From: Deltaproteobacteria bacterium
Lineage (GTDB): Bacteria > Desulfobacterota > Binatia > DP-6
DNA: 36,346 nucleotides
Reading direction: 5' to 3'
NCBI GenBank assembly: GCA_005879585.1
Contig: VBKG01000331.1
Coordinates: forward strand, 1-36,346
The notes under the pieces are model-generated. The model ran no database searches, was not told where the DNA came from, and saw nothing but the letters and a program-made list of their open reading frames with translations. Positions 17,595 through 24,385 of this stretch are shown here, piece after piece. The stretch's first letter is position 1. Every line of letters starts with the position of its first letter. The position numbers and the translations under genes were made by a program.

Positions 17595-19311
17595 TGCCCT
17601 CCAGGACGTGGATCTTGCTCTTCAGGCGGCCGACCTGGCCAGTCTCTTTCGAGCGCGACAGCGCATCGCGGTAGATACGCAAGGCGTCCGTCGGATGGCC
17701 CGCGCGGCTGTAGGCGTCGCCCAGGTGCTCGGCCACGGTCGGGTCGTCGCCCGCGAGCTCGACGGCGCGCTCGAGATGCTCCACCGCCCGCCGATAGTCG
17801 CCGCGCTGGTAGTACACCCAGCCGAGGCTGTCGACGTAGAAGCCGTCGTCCGGCTCGATCTCGAGCGCGCGGCGGATCAGCTTCTCCGCCTCGTCGAGGC
17901 GGACGCCCATCTCGGCGTACGTGTACCCGAGGTAATTCAGCGCCGCCGCGTTCTTCGGGTTGAGCTCGACGGCCCGCCGCATCTGCTCGAGCGTGCGCTC
18001 CTTCTCGTTGGCCTCGTCGTAGGCGGCGCCGAGCGTGAAGTGATAGCGGTCGTTGTCGGGGAAACGCGCCACCATGCGCTCGAGCAGCTCGATCGCGTTC
18101 TTGAAATCCTTCTGCTCCCGGTAGAGCGAGGCGAGGTAGCCCATCAGCTCCGGGTCGTCGGGCTTCACGCCGAGCGCCGCCCGGATCTCGCGCACCGCCT
18201 CGGGGAGGTCGTCCTTCTGGAGGAGGTAGGCACGACGGATGCGCGCGTCGACGTAGTAGTCCGAATCGGGAGGAATCTTGCCGAACTCCTCGAGCGCCCG
18301 CGCCGTCTCGTGACGCTCGGCGTAGACGGCGCCGAGGTAGTAGCGGACCACCCAGCTCTTCGGCGCCGCGGCGAGCACCAGGTTGAACTCGGTGGCGGCG
18401 CGGTCGAGGTCGCCCTTCTCGAAGAAGATGAGGCCCATCTTGATGCGCGCCTCGCGCGGGTCGTCGGCCGTCTGCTCGAGCGCCTGGAACTGGCTGAGCG
18501 CCTCGTCGAACTTCTTCTGCCCCGCGTAGATGCCGGCGAGCCGGCGCCGTACCGGGACGCTCTGCGGATTGAGCGCGAGGATGCGCTGGTAGAGCTCGAT
18601 CGCCTTGTCGGTACGGCCCTGGAGCTCGTAGGTGACGGCGAGGTCGGTGAGGACGAGCTCCGACTGCGGGCCGAGCTTCAGGGCGTCGAGGTAGGCATGC
18701 TCCGCCTTGTCGAGCTGGTGCGCCGCCGCGTAGATCCGGCCGAGGTAATAGTGTGCGAGCACCGACGACGGGTTCCTCGCGAGGAGCTTCCGCAGCGTCG
18801 CGACGGCACGCTCGGTCTCGCCCCGCTTGCCGAGGAGGGCGGCGAGATAGAGGTACGCCTCCTGGTTGGTGGGATCGATCGCGAGGAGCCGTTCGTAGGT
18901 GCCGGCCGCCTCCTCGTCGCGGCTGAGCGACGAGAGCACGCCGGCCAGGAGCTCGAGGCCCTCGGCGTTCTCCGGCTCCTTCGCGACCGCCGCCGTGCCC
19001 TGCTCGAGCGCCCGGTCGAGGTGCCCCGTCCGGACGTAGAGCGTCGCGAGACGCCGGCGGAGGAGCGCGGTGTCGGGGTCCGCCACGACGGCGCGCTCGA
19101 ACTCGCGGACCGCCGCATCGACGTCACCGCGCGAGATCGCAACCTCGCCGCGAAGGAAGTGGCCGAGGGCGCCGGCTTCCGGCGGCAGGTCGACGGCCGG
19201 CTCGGACCGGTCGCCGCCCAGCATCCCCGGCCATGGATGCCTGAGGCTCGCGCAACCCGTCGCCAGCGGAATGACGAGCGCCAGCGTGACGGCGAAGCGA
19301 GTCCCGGCCAT
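17566..19311 (-). CDS. Tetratricopeptide-repeat lipoprotein
   Basis: A 581-residue protein. The first 22 residues, ending PLATGC, are a lipoprotein signal peptide. The rest is a TPR superhelix with many repeats of the usual W/L-G-Y-A-P spacing, for example AHYYLGRIYAAAHQLDKAEH and ALNYLGYTYAEMGVRLDEAE. TPR lipoproteins of this kind act as periplasmic or outer-membrane adaptors; the partner cannot be read from sequence. ATG 19311 is chosen because it places the signal peptide; in-frame codons upstream run through the promoter. First gene of a five-gene operon ending with bactofilin. Confidence 0.88.
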   Translation of the reverse strand: MAGTRFAVTLALVIPLATGCASLRHPWPGMLGGDRSEPAVDLPPEAGALGHFLRGEVAISRGDVDAAVREFERAVVADPDTALLRRRLATLYVRTGHLDRALEQGTAAVAKEPENAEGLELLAGVLSSLSRDEEAAGTYERLLAIDPTNQEAYLYLAALLGKRGETERAVATLRKLLARNPSSVLAHYYLGRIYAAAHQLDKAEHAYLDALKLGPQSELVLTDLAVTYELQGRTDKAIELYQRILALNPQSVPVRRRLAGIYAGQKKFDEALSQFQALEQTADDPREARIKMGLIFFEKGDLDRAATEFNLVLAAAPKSWVVRYYLGAVYAERHETARALEEFGKIPPDSDYYVDARIRRAYLLQKDDLPEAVREIRAALGVKPDDPELMGYLASLYREQKDFKNAIELLERMVARFPDNDRYHFTLGAAYDEANEKERTLEQMRRAVELNPKNAAALNYLGYTYAEMGVRLDEAEKLIRRALEIEPDDGFYVDSLGWVYYQRGDYRRAVEHLERAVELAGDDPTVAEHLGDAYSRAGHPTDALRIYRDALSRSKETGQVGRLKSKIHVLEGSVRAEGAPL

Positions 19312-19321
19312 CGAAGTTGTG

Positions 19322-19350
19322 GCACTACCATGGCCGACGCGCTCCGGCAA
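19322..19350 (-). promoter_or_regulatory. Candidate promoter of the TPR-LolB-ABC-bactofilin operon
   Basis: TTGCCG (19350-19345), 17-bp spacer, TAGTGC (19327-19322), 10 nt, then ATG 19311. The predicted leader is only a few bases and no Shine-Dalgarno is seen. Confidence 0.4.
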
Positions 19351-19438
19351 TTCAAACGGAAAGCGGGCTACCGCTTCCGTCGCGAATGGACGCTCGTCGC
19401 GCACCATGCGCCACGCCGGCCGTGCGCGCACACCGGCG

Positions 19439-19544
19439 CGAGATACATCTCGGGTCGGGACCGGACGCGAGAGTGGAACGCTCGGTGACCCGCGCGCGCC
19501 GCATGTCGCGGCCGGCCAAAGCCGGCGCGACAGACAAAGGTACG
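19439..19544 (-). repeat. Dispersed structured repeat, copy B1 (106 bp, inverted)
   Basis: Read on the minus strand it starts CGTACC (19544-19539). The core hairpin (19532-19504) is TGTCGC-GCCGGC, loop TTTG, then GCCGGC-C-GCGACA. It ends in GACCCGAGA followed by a short, degenerate terminal hairpin (19452-19439, 6 bp). Compared with copy A, the outer core stem has changed on both sides. The 402-bp gene-free stretch 19312-19713 holds a promoter, this copy, about 100 bp of unassigned GC-rich sequence (19545-19648), and most of copy B2. Confidence 0.8.
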
Positions 19545-19648
19545 CCCGCCCCGCCGACGCCTCTGTGGCGATACCTGTCCAGCACGCCGAAGGCTGGCGG
19601 CTTCACCGCTGCGGCGGCATCCGCCGATCGAGCGATGCGCGCCGGGCG

Positions 19649-19758
19649 CGTACCCCGCATGCCGCGCTGGCTTCGCCAGCCGCGGCACGGCAGTCGCGCG
19701 TGGTACTGTCCCTTCACGCTCGCGTCTGGCTCCGACCCGAGACATGAGTCTCGGGTCG
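19649..19758 (+). repeat. Dispersed structured repeat, copy B2 (110 bp)
   Basis: It starts CGTACC. The core hairpin 19660-19687 is TGCCGC-GCTGGC, loop TTC, then GCCAGC-C-GCGGCA, with the same bulged C as the other copies and a C-G to T-A swap in the inner stem. The terminal hairpin is 19733-19743 with 19748-19758 (11 bp, loop ATGA), nearly identical to copy A. It runs into the 3' end of moaE (stop 19714), so it encodes the last residues of that protein. Confidence 0.85.
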
Positions 19759-20214
19759 CGCTCCCGCGCGGAGCCGTCGCGCGCGGCCTCCTCGACCAGG
19801 CGACGACTGCTGGGCTCCGATCCAGACGACACCGCCGCGGAAGTGTTCCCTCTTCCAGATCGGGACGGTCTCCTTCAGCCGGTCGATCAGCCAGTGACAC
19901 GCGGCGAAGGCTTCGGCCCGGTGCGCCGCCGACACCGCGATCGCGACGCTCGCCTCACCCACCGGCACGACGCCCACCCGGTGGGCCATGGCGACCCTGC
20001 GGAGCGGCCACCGGCGGCGGGCCTCCGCCGCGAGCGTCCGCATCTCGCGCACGGCCATCGCGGCGAAGGCCTCGTACTCGAGCCGCACGACGCGGCGCCC
20101 GTCGTTCTGATTGCGGGTGGTCCCGAGGAAGGTGACGACGGCGCCCGCGCGTGGATCACCCACGGCCCGGACGAGCCGCCCGAGATCGAGCGGCACGTCG
20201 GTCAGGTCGAACAT
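19714..20214 (-). CDS. moaE: Molybdopterin synthase catalytic subunit MoaE
   Basis: A 166-residue MoaE. With thiocarboxylated MoaD it converts precursor Z (cPMP) to molybdopterin. Conserved blocks are GAVVTFLGTTRNQNDG, LEYEAFAAMAVREM, HRVGVVPVGEASVAIAV, HRAEAFAACHWLIDRLK and VPIWKREHF, the last with the active-site lysines. The fold ends at about VVWIGAQ. The remaining residues are an Arg/Gly-rich tail, and its end (ARPETHVSGRS) is encoded by repeat copy B2, so a repeat insertion seems to have replaced the original C-terminus. moaD is not in the window. The ATG follows the zinc-ribbon gene by 11 nt. Confidence 0.9.
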   Translation of the reverse strand: MFDLTDVPLDLGRLVRAVGDPRAGAVVTFLGTTRNQNDGRRVVRLEYEAFAAMAVREMRTLAAEARRRWPLRRVAMAHRVGVVPVGEASVAIAVSAAHRAEAFAACHWLIDRLKETVPIWKREHFRGGVVWIGAQQSSPGRGGRARRLRAGARPETHVSGRSQTRA

Positions 20215-20225
20215 GCGGCCGCGGC

Positions 20226-20444
20226 TCAGAAGACCAGCTTCGCGGCGTGCGGTTCGAGCTTCGAGGCGCACGAGGTGCCGCAGCGCTGACAGACGTACTC
20301 GTGCTTCTCTCCCTCGGGCAGCACGAGGAGGAGGCGCTTCCGGACCGGCATCGCCTGGCGGCAGCGCGGGCAGTGGAGCAGGCTCGCCTCGAGCGATCCG
20401 TAGCCCTCGGGCTCGCGGCGACGGCGCGGCGGACCACCGAGCAT
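20226..20444 (-). CDS. Small zinc-ribbon protein
   Basis: A 72-residue soluble protein with two CxxC knuckles, CPRC at 25-28 and CQRC at 52-55, plus Cys59. The spacing suits one zinc ribbon. The N-terminus is basic. Function unknown; nucleic-acid or protein binding is possible. It is the first gene of a two-gene unit with moaE and has a well-placed promoter but no Shine-Dalgarno. Confidence 0.75.
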   Translation of the reverse strand: MLGGPPRRRREPEGYGSLEASLLHCPRCRQAMPVRKRLLLVLPEGEKHEYVCQRCGTSCASKLEPHAAKLVF

Positions 20445-20452
20445 CGGGGCGA

Positions 20453-20481
20453 AATCTAGCGTGGGCCGTTGGCGCGGGCAA
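20453..20481 (-). promoter_or_regulatory. Leaderless promoter of zinc ribbon-moaE
   Basis: TTGCCC (20481-20476), 17-bp spacer, TAGATT (20458-20453), 8 nt, then ATG 20444. Confidence 0.5.
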
Positions 20482-20499
20482 CGCCGGCCGCAGCGCCGG

Positions 20500-20529
20500 T
20501 TGCGCGGGCCGGCGGGCGCCCGGTAGATC
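20500..20529 (+). promoter_or_regulatory. Candidate leaderless promoter of miaB
   Basis: TTGCGC (20500-20505), 18-bp spacer, TAGATC (20524-20529), 6 nt, then GTG 20536. No Shine-Dalgarno. Paired with the divergent zinc-ribbon promoter in a 91-bp gap. Confidence 0.42.
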
Positions 20530-20535
20530 CGGTGC

Positions 20536-21837
20536 GTGCCGAGCGTCTACATCGAGACCTACGGCTGCCAGATGAACGTCGCCGACACGGAGCTCGTGCT
20601 CGGCCATCTCGCGGTACACGGCTACCGTCGTACCGCGGGCCCGGAGACGGCGGACGTGATCCTGCTGAACACGTGCGCCATCCGCGAGCACGCCGAGGAG
20701 CGCGTCCTCGGCCGCCTCGGCGAGCTCGCGCGCTACAAGCGACGCCGGCCGGACGTCCGTCTCGGGGTGACCGGCTGCATGGCCCAGCATCTGCGACAGC
20801 GTCTGCGCGAGCGTGCGCCGTACGTCGACGTGCTGGTGGGCCCTGACGGCTACCGCCGCCTTCCGGAGCTGCTCGCCGCCGGCGGCGCCGATCCCCACGT
20901 CGGCCTGCGTCTCGACCCCGAGGAGACCTACGCCGATCTCCCCGTCGCGCGCGAGGGAGGCGTGCGCGCCTGGGTCACCGTGATGCGCGGCTGCGACCGG
21001 TTCTGCACGTTCTGCATCGTGCCGTACGTGCGCGGCCGCGAACGGAGCCTGCCCGGGCCGGTGCTGGTCGAGCAGGTGCGCGCGCTCGCCGCGGCCGGCG
21101 TCCGCGAGGTCGTGTTCCTCGGGCAGACGGTCAACGCCTACCACGACGGCGCGTGGGACTTCGCCGAGCTCGTCCGCCGGAGTGCCGCGGTGCCGGGCCT
21201 GCGCCGCATCCGCTTCACGTCGCCCCACCCCGCAGAGATGAGCGAGCGCCTGATCGACGCCATGGCGGAGTGCCCCGCCGTCGCGCCGCAGCTACACCTG
21301 CCGGTACAATCGGGCTCCGACCGGGTGCTCGCCCGCATGCAGCGTGACTACCGCGCCGCCGAGTACGAAGCCCTCGTCGCCCGTCTTCGCGCGCGCGTGC
21401 CGGGGATCGCGCTCTCGACCGACGTCATCGTCGGCTTTCCCGGGGAGGACGAGGCGGACTTCGCCGCTACCGAGGCGCTCATGCGCCGCGTGCAGTACGA
21501 CTCGGCCTTCCTCTTCAAGTACTCGCCGCGCGCGGGCACCCGCGCCTTCGGCTGGGGCGATCCCGTGCCCGACGAGGAGAAGTCGCGCCGTCTGCGGCAC
21601 CTCGTCGACCTGCAGGAGGGGATCTCCGCCGAGATCAACCGCGGCCTCGTCGGCGCCCGGGTCGAGGTGCTGGTCGAGGGGCCGGCGCGCCGCCCCGAGG
21701 GCTGGATGGCGGGCAAGAGCCGGGAGATGAAGACGACGGTCTTCCCCGGACCCGCCACACCCGGCGACGTGGTGCACGTGCGCGTCGAATCAGCCACGTC
21801 GCACACACTCTCCGGCACGGTCGCCGCGGTTGGCTGA
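20536..21837 (+). CDS. miaB: tRNA-2-methylthio-N6-dimethylallyladenosine synthase MiaB
   Basis: A 433-residue radical-SAM methylthiotransferase that adds the 2-methylthio group to i6A37 in tRNA. The N-terminal domain has three cluster Cys: C11 in YIETYGCQMN, C47 in LLNTCAIREHAEE and C81 in GVTGCMAQ. The radical-SAM motif GCDRFCTFCIVPYVRGRE uses C153, C157 and C160. LPVQSGSDRVLARMQRDY and STDVIVGFPGE lie in the barrel. A TRAM domain closes the protein. GTG 20536 is used because the family N-terminus begins here. Confidence 0.95.
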   Translation: MPSVYIETYGCQMNVADTELVLGHLAVHGYRRTAGPETADVILLNTCAIREHAEERVLGRLGELARYKRRRPDVRLGVTGCMAQHLRQRLRERAPYVDVLVGPDGYRRLPELLAAGGADPHVGLRLDPEETYADLPVAREGGVRAWVTVMRGCDRFCTFCIVPYVRGRERSLPGPVLVEQVRALAAAGVREVVFLGQTVNAYHDGAWDFAELVRRSAAVPGLRRIRFTSPHPAEMSERLIDAMAECPAVAPQLHLPVQSGSDRVLARMQRDYRAAEYEALVARLRARVPGIALSTDVIVGFPGEDEADFAATEALMRRVQYDSAFLFKYSPRAGTRAFGWGDPVPDEEKSRRLRHLVDLQEGISAEINRGLVGARVEVLVEGPARRPEGWMAGKSREMKTTVFPGPATPGDVVHVRVESATSHTLSGTVAAVG

Positions 21838-22372
21838 GCGCGCCACCCTGCTCGTCCTGGCGGCGGTGCTCGGGCTTCCCGCGCCGCCCGACGGCCTCCG
21901 GCGCGCCGTCGTGGTGCACGTCGTCGACGGCGATACGGTCGACGTCCGGCTCGGGGCGCGCCGCGAGCGGGTGCGGCTGATCGGCGTCGACGCGCCGGAG
22001 GCACACGACTCCGAGAAGCTCGAGCGTGACGCGCGCCGGACCCACCGCTCGAAGGCCGCCATCGAGGCGATGGGACGCCGCGCGTCGGAGTTCACCGCAC
22101 GGCGACTGCAGAACGAGGCCGTCGGCCTCGAGCTGGACGTCGAGCGCCGGGATCGTTACGGGCGGCTCCTCGCCTACCTGTGGCTGCCCGACGGTACGCT
22201 CTTCAACGCCGACATCCTGCGCGCCGGCTACGCCCATGTGCTGACCATCCCGCCGAACGTCCGGTACGCATCCCACTTCCGCGCGATCGAGCGAGAGGCA
22301 CGACTCGCGGGCCGCGGTCTCTGGGGCTACCGCCCCTCGATCCGGCGCAGCGCTTCGCGCGCCGCCGCGTAG
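21830..22372 (+). CDS. Secreted thermonuclease-like nuclease (SNase fold)
   Basis: A 180-residue staphylococcal-nuclease-family protein. A short hydrophobic leader, ATLLVLAAVLGLPAPP, suggests export. VVDGDTVDVRL and VRLIGVDAPEA carry the metal-binding Asp residues and an Arg. RRDRYGRLLAYLWLPDG and NADILRAGYAHV complete the active site. The predicted activity is calcium-dependent cleavage of nucleic acid outside the cytoplasm. The TTG start overlaps the miaB stop by eight bases. The last 46 bases overlap the end of the convergent TMTC-like gene. Confidence 0.87.
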   Translation: MAERATLLVLAAVLGLPAPPDGLRRAVVVHVVDGDTVDVRLGARRERVRLIGVDAPEAHDSEKLERDARRTHRSKAAIEAMGRRASEFTARRLQNEAVGLELDVERRDRYGRLLAYLWLPDGTLFNADILRAGYAHVLTIPPNVRYASHFRAIEREARLAGRGLWGYRPSIRRSASRAAA

Positions 22373-24204
22373 CCTTCGCGCAGCGCGAGCGCCTGGCGGT
22401 ATTCCGCCGCCGCCTCGTCCAGCCGGTCCGGGTGGAAACGCTCGAGGAGCTGGCCGACACGGTAGTGGTGCATCGCGGGATCCTTCTCGGCGTCGGCGGC
22501 GAGCCGGAACTCCGCCTCGGCCTCGACGGCGCGTCCCATGCGCGCGTAGGTCCGCCCGAGATTCGCGTGTCCGGCGGTCACGAGCCCGGCGTCGATGGCG
22601 CGGCGATAGGCCAGAGTCGCGTCCTCGAGCCGGCCGACGGTGGAATAGGCCGATCCGCAGCTGTTCTGCAGCTGCGCGCTCCGCGGGTGCGCGCTGCCCT
22701 CGCGATCGCAGATGCCGGTGATCTCGGCATTGCTCCCCTGGTCGAGCAGCACGCCCACGTACATCCGCCACGCGTCCCCGTTGCCCGGACCGCCCCGGAC
22801 CTCGGCCTCGGCGAGCGCGAGGCTCGACCGCCACTGCGCATTGCGGGTCCACGTGAGCGGCGTGAGCACCGCGGTCAGCGCGACGGCGAGCCCCACCGCG
22901 AGCCCGGCGCCGCGGCGGCGCGCGAGGGCCGCGAGGCCGAACGCCACCGGCACCACGAGACCGGCCGACGGGAGGTATACGATGCGCTCGGCGAGCGGCA
23001 CGACCGCGAGCCCGGGGTGGAAGAGCACGTGCCCGCCGACGGCGATCTCGACGCCGGGATCGGTCAAGAGCCGCGTCGACGGCACGAGCGCCAGGTAGAA
23101 GAAGCCGATGCCAAGTGCGACCGCCGGCGCGCGGCGGCCCGCGACGACCGCGAGTCCCACGAGGCCGACGAGCAGCAGCACCGCGAGCGCCACGCCGCCG
23201 CCGGCGTAGTCCTCGTACGACACCCGCAGGGGATGCGGCCAGATGACCATGCGGACGTACTCCGCCAGGCTGGCGACCGTGAACGCGGCGCGGCCCGCGA
23301 CGCCGGCGGGCGCCGCATTCTCGCCGAGCGGCGGCAGGCTCGAGAGCGGCGCCGCCGCGAGCGCCGCCTGGCGCAGCGGCAGGTAGATCAGAAACGGGGG
23401 CAGCAGCAGGAGGACCGGCGCGAAGCGGCGGAGCCCGAGCCCGCGCTCGGGGCGCATGAGCGCGAGCAGCAGGATCGCGAGCGCGGGCAGTGATACCGCG
23501 CTCTCGCGGAAGAAGAGCCCGGCCATGTAGAGCACCGACGCGGCCGACCACGCGAGCAGGCGTCGCCGCTCCTCCCAGCGCCAGAGCGCGCCGAGCGCGC
23601 CGAGCGCACAGATCGTCGCCAGGATCTCCGAGCGGTTGAAGATCGAGTCGACGGCCTCGGTGTGGATCGGATGCACGCCGAACAGCACCGCCGCCGATGC
23701 CGCGGTGATCGCCGCGAGCCGAGGCCCGTACGCCGGCACGGTGCGGAGCAACGCGCGGACGAACGCGTACACGGCGAGCGTGGCGGCGACGTGGAGCGCG
23801 ATGTTGACGCGGTGGGCCGCGAGCGCGCTGCCGTGGAAGAGCGCGGTGTCGATCGCCAGCGACAGGAGGAGCAAGGGCCGATAGAGACCCGGCACGCCCG
23901 TCGCCGGCCCCCAGACGTCGCGCCGGAAGAACCCGGCGATCGCGCTTCCATCGAGTGGCGACGGGCTCGGGTAGAAGAACCGGTCGTCGTGAATGAGCAC
24001 GTCGGCCGAGATGTTCGCGTAGGCGATCGCCGTGACGACGGCAACCGCGAGGGGCGCGAGGAACATCGACGGGTCGCGCACCACCCCCGGAGTGCCACGG
24101 GTGCGCACGACCTTCTCCGCCGGTGCCGGCCGGCCACGGACGTCGGCTCCCGTCGCGGACGTCGCGGCGCCGCGCTCCCGTCGCCGCGCCTTCTTCCGAC
24201 TCAC
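22327..24204 (-). CDS. TMTC-like membrane protein with C-terminal TPRs
   Basis: A 625-residue integral membrane protein. A basic cytoplasmic N-terminus leads to about ten membrane segments, then a TPR region (about residues 500-620; EDATLAYRRAIDAG, GHANLGRTYARMGRAVEAEA). HDDRFFYP in the first loop, LYRPLLLLSLAIDTALF, FGVHPIHTEAVDSIFNRSE and AERIVYLPSAGLV resemble TMTC/DUF1736 proteins, GT-C-fold glycosyltransferases proposed to use lipid-linked mannose. Glycosylation of an exported target is inferred. GTG 24204 is chosen for the AAAGG upstream and a promoter 65 bp away; ATG 24066 is possible. The 3' end overlaps the nuclease gene. Confidence 0.8.
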   Translation of the reverse strand: MSRKKARRRERGAATSATGADVRGRPAPAEKVVRTRGTPGVVRDPSMFLAPLAVAVVTAIAYANISADVLIHDDRFFYPSPSPLDGSAIAGFFRRDVWGPATGVPGLYRPLLLLSLAIDTALFHGSALAAHRVNIALHVAATLAVYAFVRALLRTVPAYGPRLAAITAASAAVLFGVHPIHTEAVDSIFNRSEILATICALGALGALWRWEERRRLLAWSAASVLYMAGLFFRESAVSLPALAILLLALMRPERGLGLRRFAPVLLLLPPFLIYLPLRQAALAAAPLSSLPPLGENAAPAGVAGRAAFTVASLAEYVRMVIWPHPLRVSYEDYAGGGVALAVLLLVGLVGLAVVAGRRAPAVALGIGFFYLALVPSTRLLTDPGVEIAVGGHVLFHPGLAVVPLAERIVYLPSAGLVVPVAFGLAALARRRGAGLAVGLAVALTAVLTPLTWTRNAQWRSSLALAEAEVRGGPGNGDAWRMYVGVLLDQGSNAEITGICDREGSAHPRSAQLQNSCGSAYSTVGRLEDATLAYRRAIDAGLVTAGHANLGRTYARMGRAVEAEAEFRLAADAEKDPAMHHYRVGQLLERFHPDRLDEAAAEYRQALALREGYAAAREALRRIEGR

Positions 24205-24268
24205 GGCGCCTTTCGGTGGAGGCTCTCGACACCGGCACGACGAGCCCCCGGTCGCTGCACGGCCGCGC

Positions 24269-24298
24269 ACCGTAGCGGCTCGTTCGCCGGGGTGTCAA
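24269..24298 (-). promoter_or_regulatory. Promoter of the TMTC-like gene
   Basis: TTGACA (24298-24293), 18-bp spacer, TACGGT (24274-24269). It predicts a leader of nearly 60 nt to GTG 24204 and argues against a start at 24270, which lies inside the promoter. Confidence 0.5.
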
Positions 24299-24308
24299 CG
24301 GCCGACGC

Positions 24309-24337
24309 GTGACCTCGACGCGACGACGCGCTATCGT
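24309..24337 (+). promoter_or_regulatory. Candidate promoter of the CPA2 antiporter
   Basis: GTGACC (24309-24314), 17-bp spacer, TATCGT (24332-24337), about 48 bp before the ATG. Confidence 0.4.
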
Positions 24338-24385
24338 CGGGTCCCGCGTGCGACCCAGTGGCGCGAGACGCCCGCCCCGCGGGCC

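Noticed and set aside
19439-19758. Insertion sequence with terminal inverted repeats
   Set aside because: There is no transposase gene between the copies, only about 100 bp, and no target-site duplication is visible.
20463-20512. Imperfect hairpins in the zinc ribbon/miaB gap
   Set aside because: Pairing needs bulges, and the GC-rich sequence yields such pairs easily; the promoters explain the region better.
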